Shown: positions 37,687 through 49,540 of the stretch, piece by piece | How positions within the stretch are numbered: the stretch's first letter is position 1 | Layout of the letters: every line of letters begins with the position of its first letter | Source of the DNA: Argopecten irradians | Taxonomy: Eukaryota; Mollusca; Bivalvia; Pectinida; Pectinidae | Direction of reading: 5' to 3' | NCBI RefSeq assembly: GCF_041381155.1 | Contig: NC_091137.1 | Span: 15,309,765-15,373,764 of the forward strand | Length of the DNA stretch: 64,000 bases | Notes under the pieces: generated by a model | The model's database searches: none | The model's input: the letters and a program-made list of their open reading frames with translations, nothing else | Told to the model about the DNA's origin: nothing | Program-made: the position numbers and the translations under genes

Positions 37687-38305
37687 TGCTATCTATTCAA
37701 GTGTAATCAGTTCCTTTTTGCAAATTAATTATCAACAAGAAGTCTAAATTACATGTTTGTGTACAAATGGGTGGTTTTAGTTATGAAAAAGGACATATTA
37801 TTATGCAAAGAAAGAAGGGTATTTGGCTAATAAGGGTTTGAGCTATTTGTGGGTTTGTTTACATGAAATATATAGGGGCAATTATAAGAATCAATTAATC
37901 ATTGACAAATGGGAGGAATTCAAAGAATGAAAGTTTGAACTAGAGGTTCCCCTCAGGTTTTACAGTAAAAATTTAATTACACAAGGAATGAAGGTTTGAA
38001 CTAAAGGGGTTTCACTGTAGAAATGTACTCACCCTTGACAACTATAGTAGAACTTGCAACAGAACAATATCAACACACTACACACACACAGGTCAATCAA
38101 ATTCTATTCCTAATTCATTATTTCATTAGGGACGCTTGTTGATTTACTGATAACACATCTATAACAATGAACCTTCAATGAACAATGGGAGCCAGTGTCA
38201 AGGATTTCAATATAATTACTAATTTACACAACACACAAATGTTGTATTAGTGAATTTTTTACATGACAGTGTGTGACTATTTATAGCTGCCGATTAGATT
38301 AAACA

Positions 38306-39979
38306 TTAATGATGTAAATGCCTAAAAATTGGTTCAACAAGATACATACAGGTCTGCTCAGACAACCAGTAGCTAGACAGTACACTATACTGTATATAGC
38401 CAATTAGGTAACCGAACAGGACATCGCTAACATGGTGACGTCCAAGCATCAGTCTGGACGCAGCAACAAAAACTGACCACAGCAATATCAGTCCATGGAA
38501 TGATGAATTCACCACCAGTCTCTCAGCTAGAATGAAGGCAACCATTGCTGCCCTTGTAGCATGACCTGATGGAAAGGAGTAGTTGTCAACAGACACTGTA
38601 GCAAACATATCCATCTTATTGTGGGCTGGTCTTGGACGTTGAAACAGGAACTTCAAAAATGCCACTACAACCAGATCGCCTATAAGGCCTGAAACCGAAA
38701 GGGCTTCCATTTAAAACATGGTCATTGGTACAAAATGAGTTTTATAAAGATATAAGGTACATGGAAAATTGGCTTCCATATACAAAACATAGTCATATCC
38801 TAATTTTTTGCAGCGTTTCCTGTTCCAATAATGTTTGACATGTAATCATATGTAACAGATGAGGAGAAACTTAAGAGAACAGACCAGTTTGAATCCCATC
38901 TGGGCGCTACATTTTCTCCTCTCCTGTTACAAAATTGGCGTTCAACTAAATAACCCACGGTGGTGGTATTTGGAAGGGTCTCATGTAACTTAATTGGACT
39001 GGGTCGATCATCGGTGACCAGGTAGATCAGTCGGTAGAGCACTCGGCTAGAGTTAGGAGGGTCCCAGGTTCGAATCCTGGTCTGGCCTCTACATTTTCTC
39101 CTCTCCTGTTACACCTCATCCTCGATACTCCAGGGGTTCCTATCACATTCGATCTTTACACCCCTGGACTATCTCATAATAAAATTGGAGGCAGCTCAGT
39201 GGAAAATATTTGACCAATCACAGGTCAGCAAAGATTTCCTTTGCTTCAAAGCCTCACAGTCGAAAACAGTGTTCCCTTATACAGCACTTTTAATGTACAT
39301 CAAAGGATTAATTATCTGTTTTGTTGCCTCTAATTTTACTTTGAGAAAGGGGTGTAGAGATAGTAAGTAATCGGAACTCTTGGAGTATCGAGTATGAATT
39401 TACATGGAAACATTTGGGAATGCAATATTAAATCACACAAACAATATTATGGTTGCCATTGTAGCAGCTATGAATGGAACACCGGTTACACACTTACTAT
39501 TAACTGAATACCAGGAAGAGACATAGATTATATTTTACACACTTACTATTAACTGAATACCAGGAAGAGACATAGATTATATTTATACAAAATACTAAGT
39601 TAATTTCCACTTCACATGTGTATACTGTACAGCATAGAAAATTCTTCGTTATGCCCTATGTTTATAGATTACCTAAAAGTAAATTCACGAGAATTGCTAT
39701 GTGTTCGACTTTGTGAAGAGTCAGTAGCAAGACAACTGTTCCCAGCAGCCAGGGAATTCCATGGCAGGATATTTCCAATGCCTTCATCAGAGGTCGGAGG
39801 TTTCCAAACGAAGAATCTTTGTCGGCACAAATACTGCATTTCTTTGTAAGTCTCAGGTCAGCAGATGCAATAGACTTCAAAAAAGAATCTACAGATTTGA
39901 TCAGTTTCTGGTGTTGCAAGTCCTTATTGCGATTATTAGAGCCATTTGGTCGTCGTTTTTTCCTTGCTATGGATGACAT
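38306..39979 (-). CDS. PLPP6: PLPP6-type polyisoprenoid diphosphate/phosphate phosphohydrolase
   Basis: Two exons, 39673..39979 and 38306..38688, joined in phase after residue 102, give 229 residues. The PAP2 motifs are complete: K-x6-RP at Lys115-Arg122-Pro123, PSGH at 142-145, and SR-x5-H-x3-D at Ser180/Arg181, His187 and Asp191. Pro123-Ala-His-Asn and the 'MDMF..VSVDNYSFPSGH' stretch match human PLPP6 closely, as does 'RPLMKALEIS.HGIPWLLGT' in exon 1. Such enzymes are ER or nuclear-envelope membrane proteins that remove phosphate from presqualene or farnesyl/geranylgeranyl diphosphates. Several hydrophobic spans fit this. The start chosen (MSSIARKK) precedes a basic N-terminus; an upstream in-frame ATG at 40129 would add 50 residues with no family similarity. 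It is divergent to FAM78. Confidence 0.9.
38905..39120 (+). mobile_element. tRNA-derived SINE-like repeat in the PLPP6 intron
   Basis: 39014-39088 contains an A-box-like 'tagatcagtcggtagagca' and a perfect B-box GGTTCGAATCC. It is flanked by two copies of 'ctacattttctcctctcctg' (about 38908 and 39089). The anticodon arm does not fold well, so this is a SINE or pseudo-tRNA and not a working tRNA gene. Confidence 0.55.
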
Positions 39980-40479
39980 TTTTTTCTTTCCTTTACCTGC
40001 AAGGCTCAATATAAATGTCAAGATTTCATTGGTTGGCGGGGAACTCTCGGGAAATCCCTTTCGGTGCGGAACTCTGGGTATTATACTAAATATAGACTGC
40101 GTATTGTTTCCATGACGGCATTGGGGCATTTAAAAAATTATAATTTTCAGATAATTTTCTATCTTATTATGATTGATTCTCTTAAAAATTATATATTAAC
40201 CGAATCAGCTATACATTTTAAAAAATAATGTTTGGTTGAGACAACGTTTTACAAAAAAATAATCACGTGATTGTATCAGTGACGTCAGGCAAAGTATTTC
40301 GGGAGCGGGAGATACAACATGATTGTTTAGCGGATGTCAACAACTATACGTTCTACAACAAGAAAGCGATTTTAGACCACATATTTTTTCAAGTATGAAG
40401 ATAACATTTATGTAAGAAGAGTGAATTAACAGAAAACTTAAAGATTGTATACCTCCTGCACAGAAAAAAAGTATTAAAC
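39980..40479. promoter_or_regulatory. Divergent promoter between PLPP6 and FAM78
   Basis: The start codons are 500 bp apart and face away from each other. Between them lie a perfect CRE, TGACGTCA, at 40280-40287 and an E-box CACGTG at 40264-40269, ten bases apart. No TATA box is evident near either gene. A shared, CREB/USF-type regulated promoter is inference. Confidence 0.5.
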
Positions 40480-43400
40480 ATGTCGAAAAAACCCGATGAG
40501 ACGGAAAACAGCCCTTCCTGGTGTAACCAGAATGCCATAACAGCAGATGTGGTTCCTGATATATTGGCGAAGATTAGAGTACTGAATTTAAATGCAAGAA
40601 TTGAAAACCAACCCACTACAATAGATGAAAGTTCAAACGCCGTTTTGAAATATCAGACTCCAAATTTCCGGTAAGTTTTACCATAAAACTAGTCTTTAGC
40701 TTTACTGAAAAGTATTGAACTATTTAGAATAGGATGTTTCTTTTCGTTAAGCTTAGTGATCTAATGTTTTGATTTTGTTTTCAGCGTTTCTGCCACTGTA
40801 GAGATGGCACCAATGCCTGAAGATCATAAGTGGAAAGTTGGCTGGATACAAGCATGCACAGATATGATGTTTCACAATACATATGGAGATGAAGGATAGT
40901 AAGTAGATCTATATAGCATGTGCTTAGAAATAAATTAACCTAAACATTTTTAACACATCCTATCATTGTATAATATATCTTGAAAAATCTATGAATTAAA
41001 CAAGAGGCCCAAGAGGCCTTGACGGTCACCTGAGTGCTACTACAGAAAGAGCATTGCAAAGTTGTGGTAGTTTCCTATATAAACTATAGTAAATTCGACC
41101 CCCTCCCCAGGGGAAAGTCTGAGATCTCAGGGCCATGAAATTCACAATTTTGTAAAGGGCCTTAAGACCTTCCAATCTATGAAGAGCATCTGGTTCCATC
41201 AAATCTGTGAATTCAGAAGAAGATTTTTGAAGTTTTAATTAGCCTATTTGACCCCTTTGGTCCCACCCCTAACACCCCTGGGGGTTGGCCAGGACCAATA
41301 TGGATATGACAATAAAATGCTATCTCAGGTTTAAAAATTCTAACCTAGTTTGACTAATTTCCTATGAAAAATAAGCAAATGATATTCATAAATGTGTTTT
41401 TCCTATATAAACTACAGTAAACTTGACCCCCTCCCCAGGGGGAAACATGAAACCGCAGGGTCATAAAATTCACAATTTTTGTAAAGGACCTTAAGACCTC
41501 TCCTTCTATGAAGAGTATTTGATTCTACCAGTTCCAGAATTTCAGTAGAAGATTTTTGAAGTTTTAGCCTATTTGACCCTTTTTGGCCCCGCCCCTAAGG
41601 CCCCTGGGAGGCAGTCATGGAAAATTTGTTAATAGGATTCAATGGTCATTTAATAGGGATAATTCTGACAACATTTAACTAATTTTCTATTATAAATGAC
41701 CAAATAATGCTCCAAAATGTGTTTTCACTATATTAACTATAGTAAACTTAACCCCCTCCCCAGGGGGAAACCTGAGACCCCAGGGTCTTATAATGCACAA
41801 TTTTTGTAGAGGGCCTTGAGACCTTTCAATCTAAGAAGAGTATTTGATTCTGCCATTTTAGGAATTTCAGAAGAAGTTTTTTTTAAAGTTTTAACCTATT
41901 TGACCCCTTTTGGCCCCATCCCTCAGGCCCCTGGTGGGCTGGGACCATATAATTCAAAATTTTTGTTGACCTTTGGCTATGGAAGGTTTCTGCAAAATTT
42001 CAACAAATTTGGTTCAGTAGTTTTGGAGAAGAAGTCAAAAAAGTAAATTGTTTATCGCCATATACGACGGACGACGCACAACGACGGACAAAAGGCGATT
42101 AGAATAGGTCACTTGAGACTTCGTCTCAGGTGACCTAATAAAACATTAACAAAATATATGTACAATATAGTGAATATACACAATAATACATTATATTGCC
42201 TTCCATTAGATGATTGCCATATATATCACATTGGTTAGATATAACATTTCAATTAGTTGAAAAATCCACTTAAGGTACTCAACTTAATAAGTTCCCTTTT
42301 CACCTTTTCAACGCCTAAAGTTCACTTACCTTGCACTTCTATCTTTGTTAAATATAGACTGAAAATACCAGAAAATACCATATAAAACGGTGACCGCCTT
42401 ATATCCCTACGGCCCAATAGTCCGAAGGCCTGTCAGTCTGAAGGCCCGTTAGTCCACAGGATAGTCCGAAAACAGATAACATAATTGGGATTTATATGCA
42501 AACAGTACTTGAAATGAAACAAACGTTTATTACAGTTTTCGATGCAAAAGATTTGTTGTAAACTTGCTAAGGTATACTTACATGTATGTGACTATAGAAT
42601 TGATACGGAAAATGATATGAAACAGCGAAATGTAGCGTATTTTCAAAAAGAGCATAATCTTGAAATACATAAACGTATCTGATATTAAAGAGTATTATTT
42701 TTTATATGTACAATGTTTAATATTTCCCCCCAAAATATCATTATGCGGACCATTTCCATCATTATGGGTAGAATAAACAATTCAAAGAATGGAGAAGCAA
42801 AACTAAGTCGTTAAATACATGTATATATTGTACAATATAACGACATTTACAGGTATAAAAGTCATTTTTCGGTAAGATTTGATTATAAACATCATTTATT
42901 CATGGAGCAATGTTAATCCTAATGCAATACAGTGTACAAAAGGCTAACAATCAGACATTTTAAAGCTTGCATGTTTGTAAGATAATCCATAGAATGTATG
43001 CTTGTGAGATATCCTATAAAATGTAAGATGTTATTTTTATTATTTATTTTATATATATTTTTGCTGTCCATAGAAATTGTCAGATTAGCGGTGCCAAAAA
43101 TGTTTTCTTCAAAATACATTAATTATGACAACTCTATAACTTGCAATATTTACTACTTTTCGGACTAACGGGCCTTCAGACTATTGGGCCTTCGGACTAA
43201 CGGGCCTTCGGACTATTGGGCCGTAGGGATATAAGCTGGTGTCACCTATAAAACTTGCTGTTCTTTAAATGATATTTCTCTTTACAATTGCAGTACAAGC
43301 TGGGAATTTCCTGAACTGACAAGTGGTCAACAAATAATGATCAGTGACTGTGATGGTCACCACTATCCATGGTATGGATCTCGAAATGAGACTGTTGTCT

Positions 43401-43882
43401 TCCAGGGTCCATGCACCATGTACCAATCTGCAAGCATTAGCATGAATGACAACTTCCATCCTCATGTGACGTGGCGCAATCCAGCAAATCGCAGCCAGAA
43501 TGAACCAAATTTAACAAAGATCGTCCGTGACCAGACATTCAATGTTTGGCTTGTTGCATGGAATATGACTGTCCAAAAGGCTTACATCCTCAAAACAGTC
43601 AGGTGGAATATGCGCTTGGACATTAAAGTTGATCCAAAGAAGCCATTGGGACAAAGAGCAGAACTAGTGAGCAATCCTGTCCCCAAGCAGCCAGAGCTAC
43701 TAGCCGAGAACATTCCTCTACCAAGGTGTGCATTGATGCCTCCAAATGCCAACAGTGCCCAGATGCTTGTATGGAGACCGGCAACAGGACGTCCATTGTG
43801 TGTCATACCTCCTGTATGGCAGAGTGATGTGCCAGTTGAGGACCAGGTCCGAAAATATGATAGCAAACTATGCAGATTGTAA
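40480..43882 (+). CDS. FAM78: FAM78 family protein
   Basis: Exons 40480..40670, 40785..40898 and 43294..43882 give 297 residues. The match to human FAM78A/B is clear across the length: 'LKYQTPNFR', 'WKVGWIQAC', 'SWEFPEL', 'YPWYGSRNETV', 'SMNDNFHPHVTW', 'RDQTFNVWLVAWN', 'LGQRAELV' and 'PNANSAQMLVWRP' correspond to conserved human segments. FAM78 is a conserved animal family whose function is unknown to me; a beta-rich fold is plausible but not shown. The N-terminus (MSKKPDETENSPSWC) differs from the vertebrate one. The last exon ends with a 3' UTR carrying AATAAA at 44227. The second intron is mostly transposons. Confidence 0.9.
40999..42139 (+). mobile_element. Pearl-like element, family D
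   Basis: AACAAGAGGCCCAAGAGGCC at the left. Three core units of ~330 bp, twice the usual length, with 'gaccccctccccaggg'. Short 'acgacggacgacgcac' block at 42063-42085, then a 3' hairpin with GGTCACTTGAGAC and GTCTCAGGTGACC arms, ending TAA. Lies in the second FAM78 intron. Confidence 0.75.
42389..43246. mobile_element. hAT-like foldback element with 8-bp target duplication
   Basis: Direct repeats TATAAAAC at 42381-42388 and 43247-43254 flank it exactly. The inverted ends are GGTGAC followed within a few bases by CTTATATCCCTACGGCCCAA. Inside each end a 'gactattgggccttcg' / 'gactaacgggccttc' motif repeats several times. There is no transposase. An 8-bp duplication is the hAT hallmark. Confidence 0.8.
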
Positions 43883-44226
43883 AAGTACAAATTTCTACAT
43901 TTCTTACAATTTAAATATCCATATATCTATATTGTTTAAATTTTATATATGTATATATTGACTTTTAAAGGAATGCTTATTTTTATATTTATAAATTTAA
44001 CCTAAGTGATATTTGAGATTTATTTTTATACAATTATGTTCTGCAATCATTCCTGATTCTGTGATACATTAATAGTGCTTTTGATCTGATCCAATCATGT
44101 TTTAATCTGCAATAATTTAAAAGAGATTTTACTCATTTTTATTTCTTCGGATAGATAATCCAATTTTCTTATTCGTGTAAAGACTTATAAACTCATTTTA
44201 CATAAAATCTAAGAAAAGATCTATTG

Positions 44227-44232
44227 AATAAA
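44227..44232 (+). terminator. Poly(A) signal of FAM78
   Basis: AATAAA 345 bp after the stop codon, followed by a T/GT-rich stretch (tgtttctgttttt at about 44260). This is the best candidate 3' end. Confidence 0.5.
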
Positions 44233-44259
44233 TATTGTTCAACCTGGAGTTTATGTTTC

Positions 44260-47200
44260 TGTTTTTATTTCATTAATATATTCAATCCTATTACCGGTAT
44301 ACAGGAAGCATTAGCATTAAGGATTACCCCGATATGGCGACAAGGCTTCATTACCAATGTGTGCACCTAGTGAAACAAGGACATATGCAATTTACACTGG
44401 TCATCATTATTACTTCATTTAGTTGTAATTGCAGCCAATGATGGTGTAATGTTCTTTCATCACCCACCAAAACTATTCCACACACTGCAATATCATTATG
44501 TACCGACAACATAGGTTAATATCTGTAGAATCAATGGATATTTTTCTGTAAGGTTGAACTAAGATCAAAGGAAAATCAAAGGATGAAAATTTTGTTTAAC
44601 AGGAAAACTCTTCAGTAGTCAACAAGAAGTTAAATTTTCAGGTCAGTATGCTTTTCCTCATTAACTACTTACCAGGTAAAACAATTTTTGTTTCAATTTT
44701 TGTTTTGGCTACTTTATTTTCTTATTTCCAAGATAAACTTTCACTGATGTGAAAATTGAATTGAAATACATAAAAATTTATATTCCAATGCAAGTCTGAA
44801 AAGATATTAAGTTGATAAGCAGAAACAATCTTTCGCAAATTACTTGATCCTGAAAGTAAATCGCAAGCGACAGAATGTTGGTTAAGTTTATTATCTATAT
44901 ACAAAGAAAAATTTAAAAGTTACTAATAAGGTATACAAGTTATAAAAAACAAATACCAGTATATAACATTTCAAAAAGTGACTTTATTTGCTATATATCA
45001 TACATCTTATTTAAATAGCAAACTATCTCAACATACAGGTATGCATGTCAGTATCTCTCATTCCTCGGTTCTCTCTCTCATCTTTCAACAATACCTGGGA
45101 AACAGTGGAAGATCTAACAAACATTACAGCACACACTGAAAATAGAAAGTCATCTTAAATAAAAACAATAGAAACCTCTGCAGGAGTTACAGATAAATAG
45201 CTGTCCCCTTATAATCTACAAACATGATATAAATTGGTGAGGCTTTTATATATTGACATTCGATCATCTCGTGTAACAGCCACAACTTGTAAAGATGTAA
45301 CCCTATCTCGGGAGCCTGATAAACATGCAGACAAACTACTGCAATAGCAAAGGAAATCCTAAGGGTATAAATATTTATTCATGGCCCTATATATGTATAC
45401 ATGAATTGATGTACCATGCAGCATTAGTACTGCTACAGCAGTGCTTTATTTATTGGGGATAATGTGTTGTGGAATTTGCTGCTTCCTAACCAATAACTGA
45501 TTGAGAAATGGAAACAATCATACCTTTTCCTGTAGTAAATTACATGACTATGAAAATAAGGACCTTCACCAACTTTACATGTTGAATTTAATTCTGATAT
45601 TAAGCAGAGACAACTTTAATGTTAAGAAACTGATAATCTAAATCTAAATATCAGATCTAATCCTAAAGGGAGACACAGAATTCCTTCTATTTTCCAAAAT
45701 AAAAATTTCTATTAGAAGTATTGAGGGGACACTTCTATGTTAAGGTTTTAGTTATTATTCCAACAATATAGATAAAAACTTTGACATTTTTGAAATATAA
45801 CATTACCATGTAAATCAGTGAACTCTATTTCTTAAGTAAGTGCAATTACATACTACAGAGAGTTTGAGTTACCCAATAATTGGTAGAAATTTCAGGACCC
45901 TATAGCATTTGTAAAGAACAATTACAAATGAATCACAACAACAATAGTTTAACATTTTGGAAATTTTCCATAAAATTCTAAACAGAGATTTTAACAAAGA
46001 CAACAAATAGTCCAGACATCTGAGAGGTTTTAACAATACATACAATGTAACAAGTGTACAAGGTCTAGGTGGGTCTATATATTCAATGTTTGTGTCCTTG
46101 ATTAAAGGGGAGACAACACTATACAAATTGCACAAAAGTTTGTCATGGGATGTGACAGACCTTAAAAAGGATTTACTAATTATTACATTACATATGCTAA
46201 CAAAGTCATTCTAAACAGACGTGTTCACTTCAATCAAGGGGAATATTTCACTGGAGAAAAAAAAAAAAAAAAAAAAAACCAGGAGGATATCCAGCACAAT
46301 TTCTAAATCTTAAAAACCTATCATTAAATAATGCCTTTATATATTATCATTTTATGTACAAAATGTACTTACCATTTATCCTAATATGCCTGTAAAATGT
46401 ATGCTGCTCATAAAGACCATGAAGCTGAAACAATTTTGCTCTATATCCAGACAGAATACCAAGTGACATATACCGGTATTGCACTTAATCAATTAAATTC
46501 TTTGTACTGCTTAAAACAATTTAATTTTGGACTACTAATGCAGCCTAAGTTGACATCAACAAACCTATTCCAAATGCACTTTTATCCAATGGAGCACTAT
46601 TACAGTAGAACCAGTCCATCAGGACACATGCAGGTATCATTTGTTTTCTATTTCACAGGTCACAATAATGGTACATCATGGTATTCACATTACTTGATGA
46701 AAAGTAAGATCATTATGCAATTTTTTCTAAATATATTTAAATCCAAATTTGTGGCAAATACAAACAAGCTATATATTAGTCCCTGATCAGGACTGTCAAT
46801 AGTGTACAGTGGTTAGAGATAATAGGATTTCTTTCACGAGGGAACACATCTAAACTATTTGTCTTAGAAATGAGAATAGGTGTATAAGACTGAATCTATG
46901 TCTCCATATGACATTTATTTACAAAAAGACACATTATACTATGTACTAGTTGGATGGACGATTGGACGGAGTAGTTCAGTATTTAGAATAATTAGAATAT
47001 GCATAATTGATTTGTCAACCAACACATGTATATGGAAACTGGATAAAGTATTAACAAATCTGCATACATTGTCCAGCATAAACATATTTGAAAATTACTC
47101 TTAATGTCACACTTTAGAAAAAAACATCTCTTAAAACACATGATTTCATGAAAAAAATTCCTTTCCATTACAATCAAAGAAAAGACATATTTCATAGTAC

Positions 47201-49540
47201 CAGTATACCTACAATGTATTGTACATGAAATAATTTCACAATCCACTTTAAACAATATTTCTAATATTTTGAACATCCTGACAATTTGATATGAAAGGTA
47301 AATATCAAACAAGGATGGTGAATTTATCAATATAATACACTTGAATTTGACATGCTCCAGCATATCCTTATATCACAAATGCAATGATAAATGATATCAA
47401 ATATAAACGCAAAAGATAAAAGAAGGTCTTACTGAAGGACAGTTTTTAATTTATGATTTTTTTTCTCAGTTTTACGTCCTATTAACAGCCAGGTTAATGC
47501 AAAGACGCGCCAGGTTTGTTGGTGGAAGAAAGCCACAGTACCTGGAGAAAAACCACTGACCAGGGGTCAGTACCTGGCAACTGCCCCACATGGAATTGGA
47601 ACTCACGACCCAGAGGTGGAGGGCTTGTGGTAATATGTAGAGACATCTTTACCACTCAGCCATCTCGGCCCCTCTCGTAATTCATGAGACAAAATATGTA
47701 ATGATATATAATGACAAAGAAGCAGGTTACATAACCAGCTAAATAAAAAAGTAAGCTAATCAACCTAAGTAAATAAATAATAATGCTGAAAGTTAGAGTA
47801 ATGCTAAACTAGAAAACTGAAACACTGATAACCTACACTAACCACCATGATCATTAGTTACCCGAGTCATGTGATGCTTGATTCAGTACACCTTTCATAA
47901 ACTCATAGTTGATCAATTATCAACTTGGAATGCCAGACTACTTAGAAATATAAGACAATATTTCAAAACATAAACCTTGGTTTAGATCACATTTTTACCT
48001 TATAAACAGTTCTTTCTTTTTACGGCACTGGACCAGTTGGTATAGTGAGAAGACTAAGGACATCTGGATACACATGAAACAAATTCCCTTCACTACTCAC
48101 ACATCATTTCATTACTACCTTATTTTTATATAATTTATTGGTCCCATATACAGTAAATGGAATAAAAAAAAAATTGAGCCATTTTCATTTCTTGCATGTA
48201 AAATCAGAAGAGGCTTAAGATCTACTAACAGAGAATATGAACAGACAAAACTGATTTCCTATAATGTAATGAACAGCAGTATTATTTACTTTTAACAAGA
48301 GGACACCAGTATCTGAACACATGTATTATGCAAATTGTGATGATTTATTGAGTGAAGCAGTAATAAACAGACTCATGATATGTTCCTTGTCAAAATAAAT
48401 TACAGCATGGCTCAAAATCATACAGAATAGAAAATGTGACCGCTAAAACCAGTAGCCTTAGCAATAACAACTAGCATGACTTTAGATTCATATTCTCGTT
48501 GATTAGACTATCTTCATACTAGCATTAGAGTCTGAAGACTATCTAAACCCTTGAAAAATCTTACTGCAAATTGAAAACTTTTTATTTAGCTAATTAAATG
48601 AATTTACTTTAAAATGGATCTTCAAAGATGAATACTCTAATGGTTTTGCTAACACATGACATCAAAATAACATCACAAAAATATCTCGTCAAATGTACTA
48701 CACTTTCATTCGATTAAAGTTTTTTTATACATTTACAAGAATGATTAGGGGAGTGATTTGAAAAAATATGAAATGAAATACACACTGATAAAGACCAAAC
48801 ATCTCCTTGGAATGGTGAGAGTAATTTATCTACATGATCTTGTGATCACAAGTGAATGCTATGATGCGAAAACTCATAATTGAATGCTCTGGTTGGACGG
48901 ATACAAAGCACTGTTTAAATCTCCACTGTATATAAAGTGGAGTCACAAAGATCAAATTTACATAACATGCAAGTATATTTAGGTTTATCAAGAATAAATT
49001 AAATTCTATTTACTATACACCTCAACAATATCTTACCTATTTGTGTTTTATGTCCAACTTTACAACAAGGGTCATTACGAACATGCCATGCTTCAAAGGT
49101 GAAGGAAAGCGAATGACATACGGTCAGCATATGGCAACTACGCCACTAGTATTCACACTTGAAACTAAGAGGTGGGGGTTAGCATTAACATGTCAAACAC
49201 CTTTAAAAACCATTTGGATTCTGCAGTCCCGACCTGAATTGTATACACTATAATTCTAAATTGACAAAATCATCTGATGTTAATTTCTTTTCTATTTGAA
49301 CATGTAAAAACCTCATTTCAAAAAAATATTTTCTAGTCATTATCATTCATCATTTGATTACAGATTAGAAAGTGTATCACCATTTCATGTGTTTGAAATG
49401 TTTTCTTCAATTTTTCAAAACAAGACAATTGTGAACAGATCCAGGGACAAGGTAACATATTGATAATATCAATTGAGCACAAACTGCCCACATGTTATGA
49501 ATGGTTTTGACTATGAAACAGATCCTTCCACATAACTTGT
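44260..49540. other. Intergenic region and possible long NEK6/7 3' UTR
   Basis: AT-rich with no coding exon recognised. It may include the 3' UTR of the minus-strand NEK gene. A 22-base A run lies at 46257-46278, a SINE at 47460, and 49024-49255 looks like another decayed SINE ('ggtcagcatatggcaactacg'). Confidence 0.45.
47460..47673 (-). mobile_element. tRNA-derived SINE of the common mollusc type
   Basis: Read on the minus strand it begins GGGGCCGAGATGGCTGAGTG with a perfect A box (TGGCTGAGTGG). A B-box-like 'gagttccaattcc' follows. The 3' part ends GTTAATAGGACGTAAAACT, a tail shared by many mollusc SINEs. It carries no long poly-A. Confidence 0.75.

Noticed and set aside
39014-39088. Possible tRNA gene
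   Set aside because: The B box is perfect, but acceptor and anticodon stems do not pair, and SINE-like direct repeats flank it.
46397-46786. 129-residue plus-strand frame
   Set aside because: Composition and codon use are those of AT-rich noncoding DNA, and no domain or neighbouring exons are apparent.
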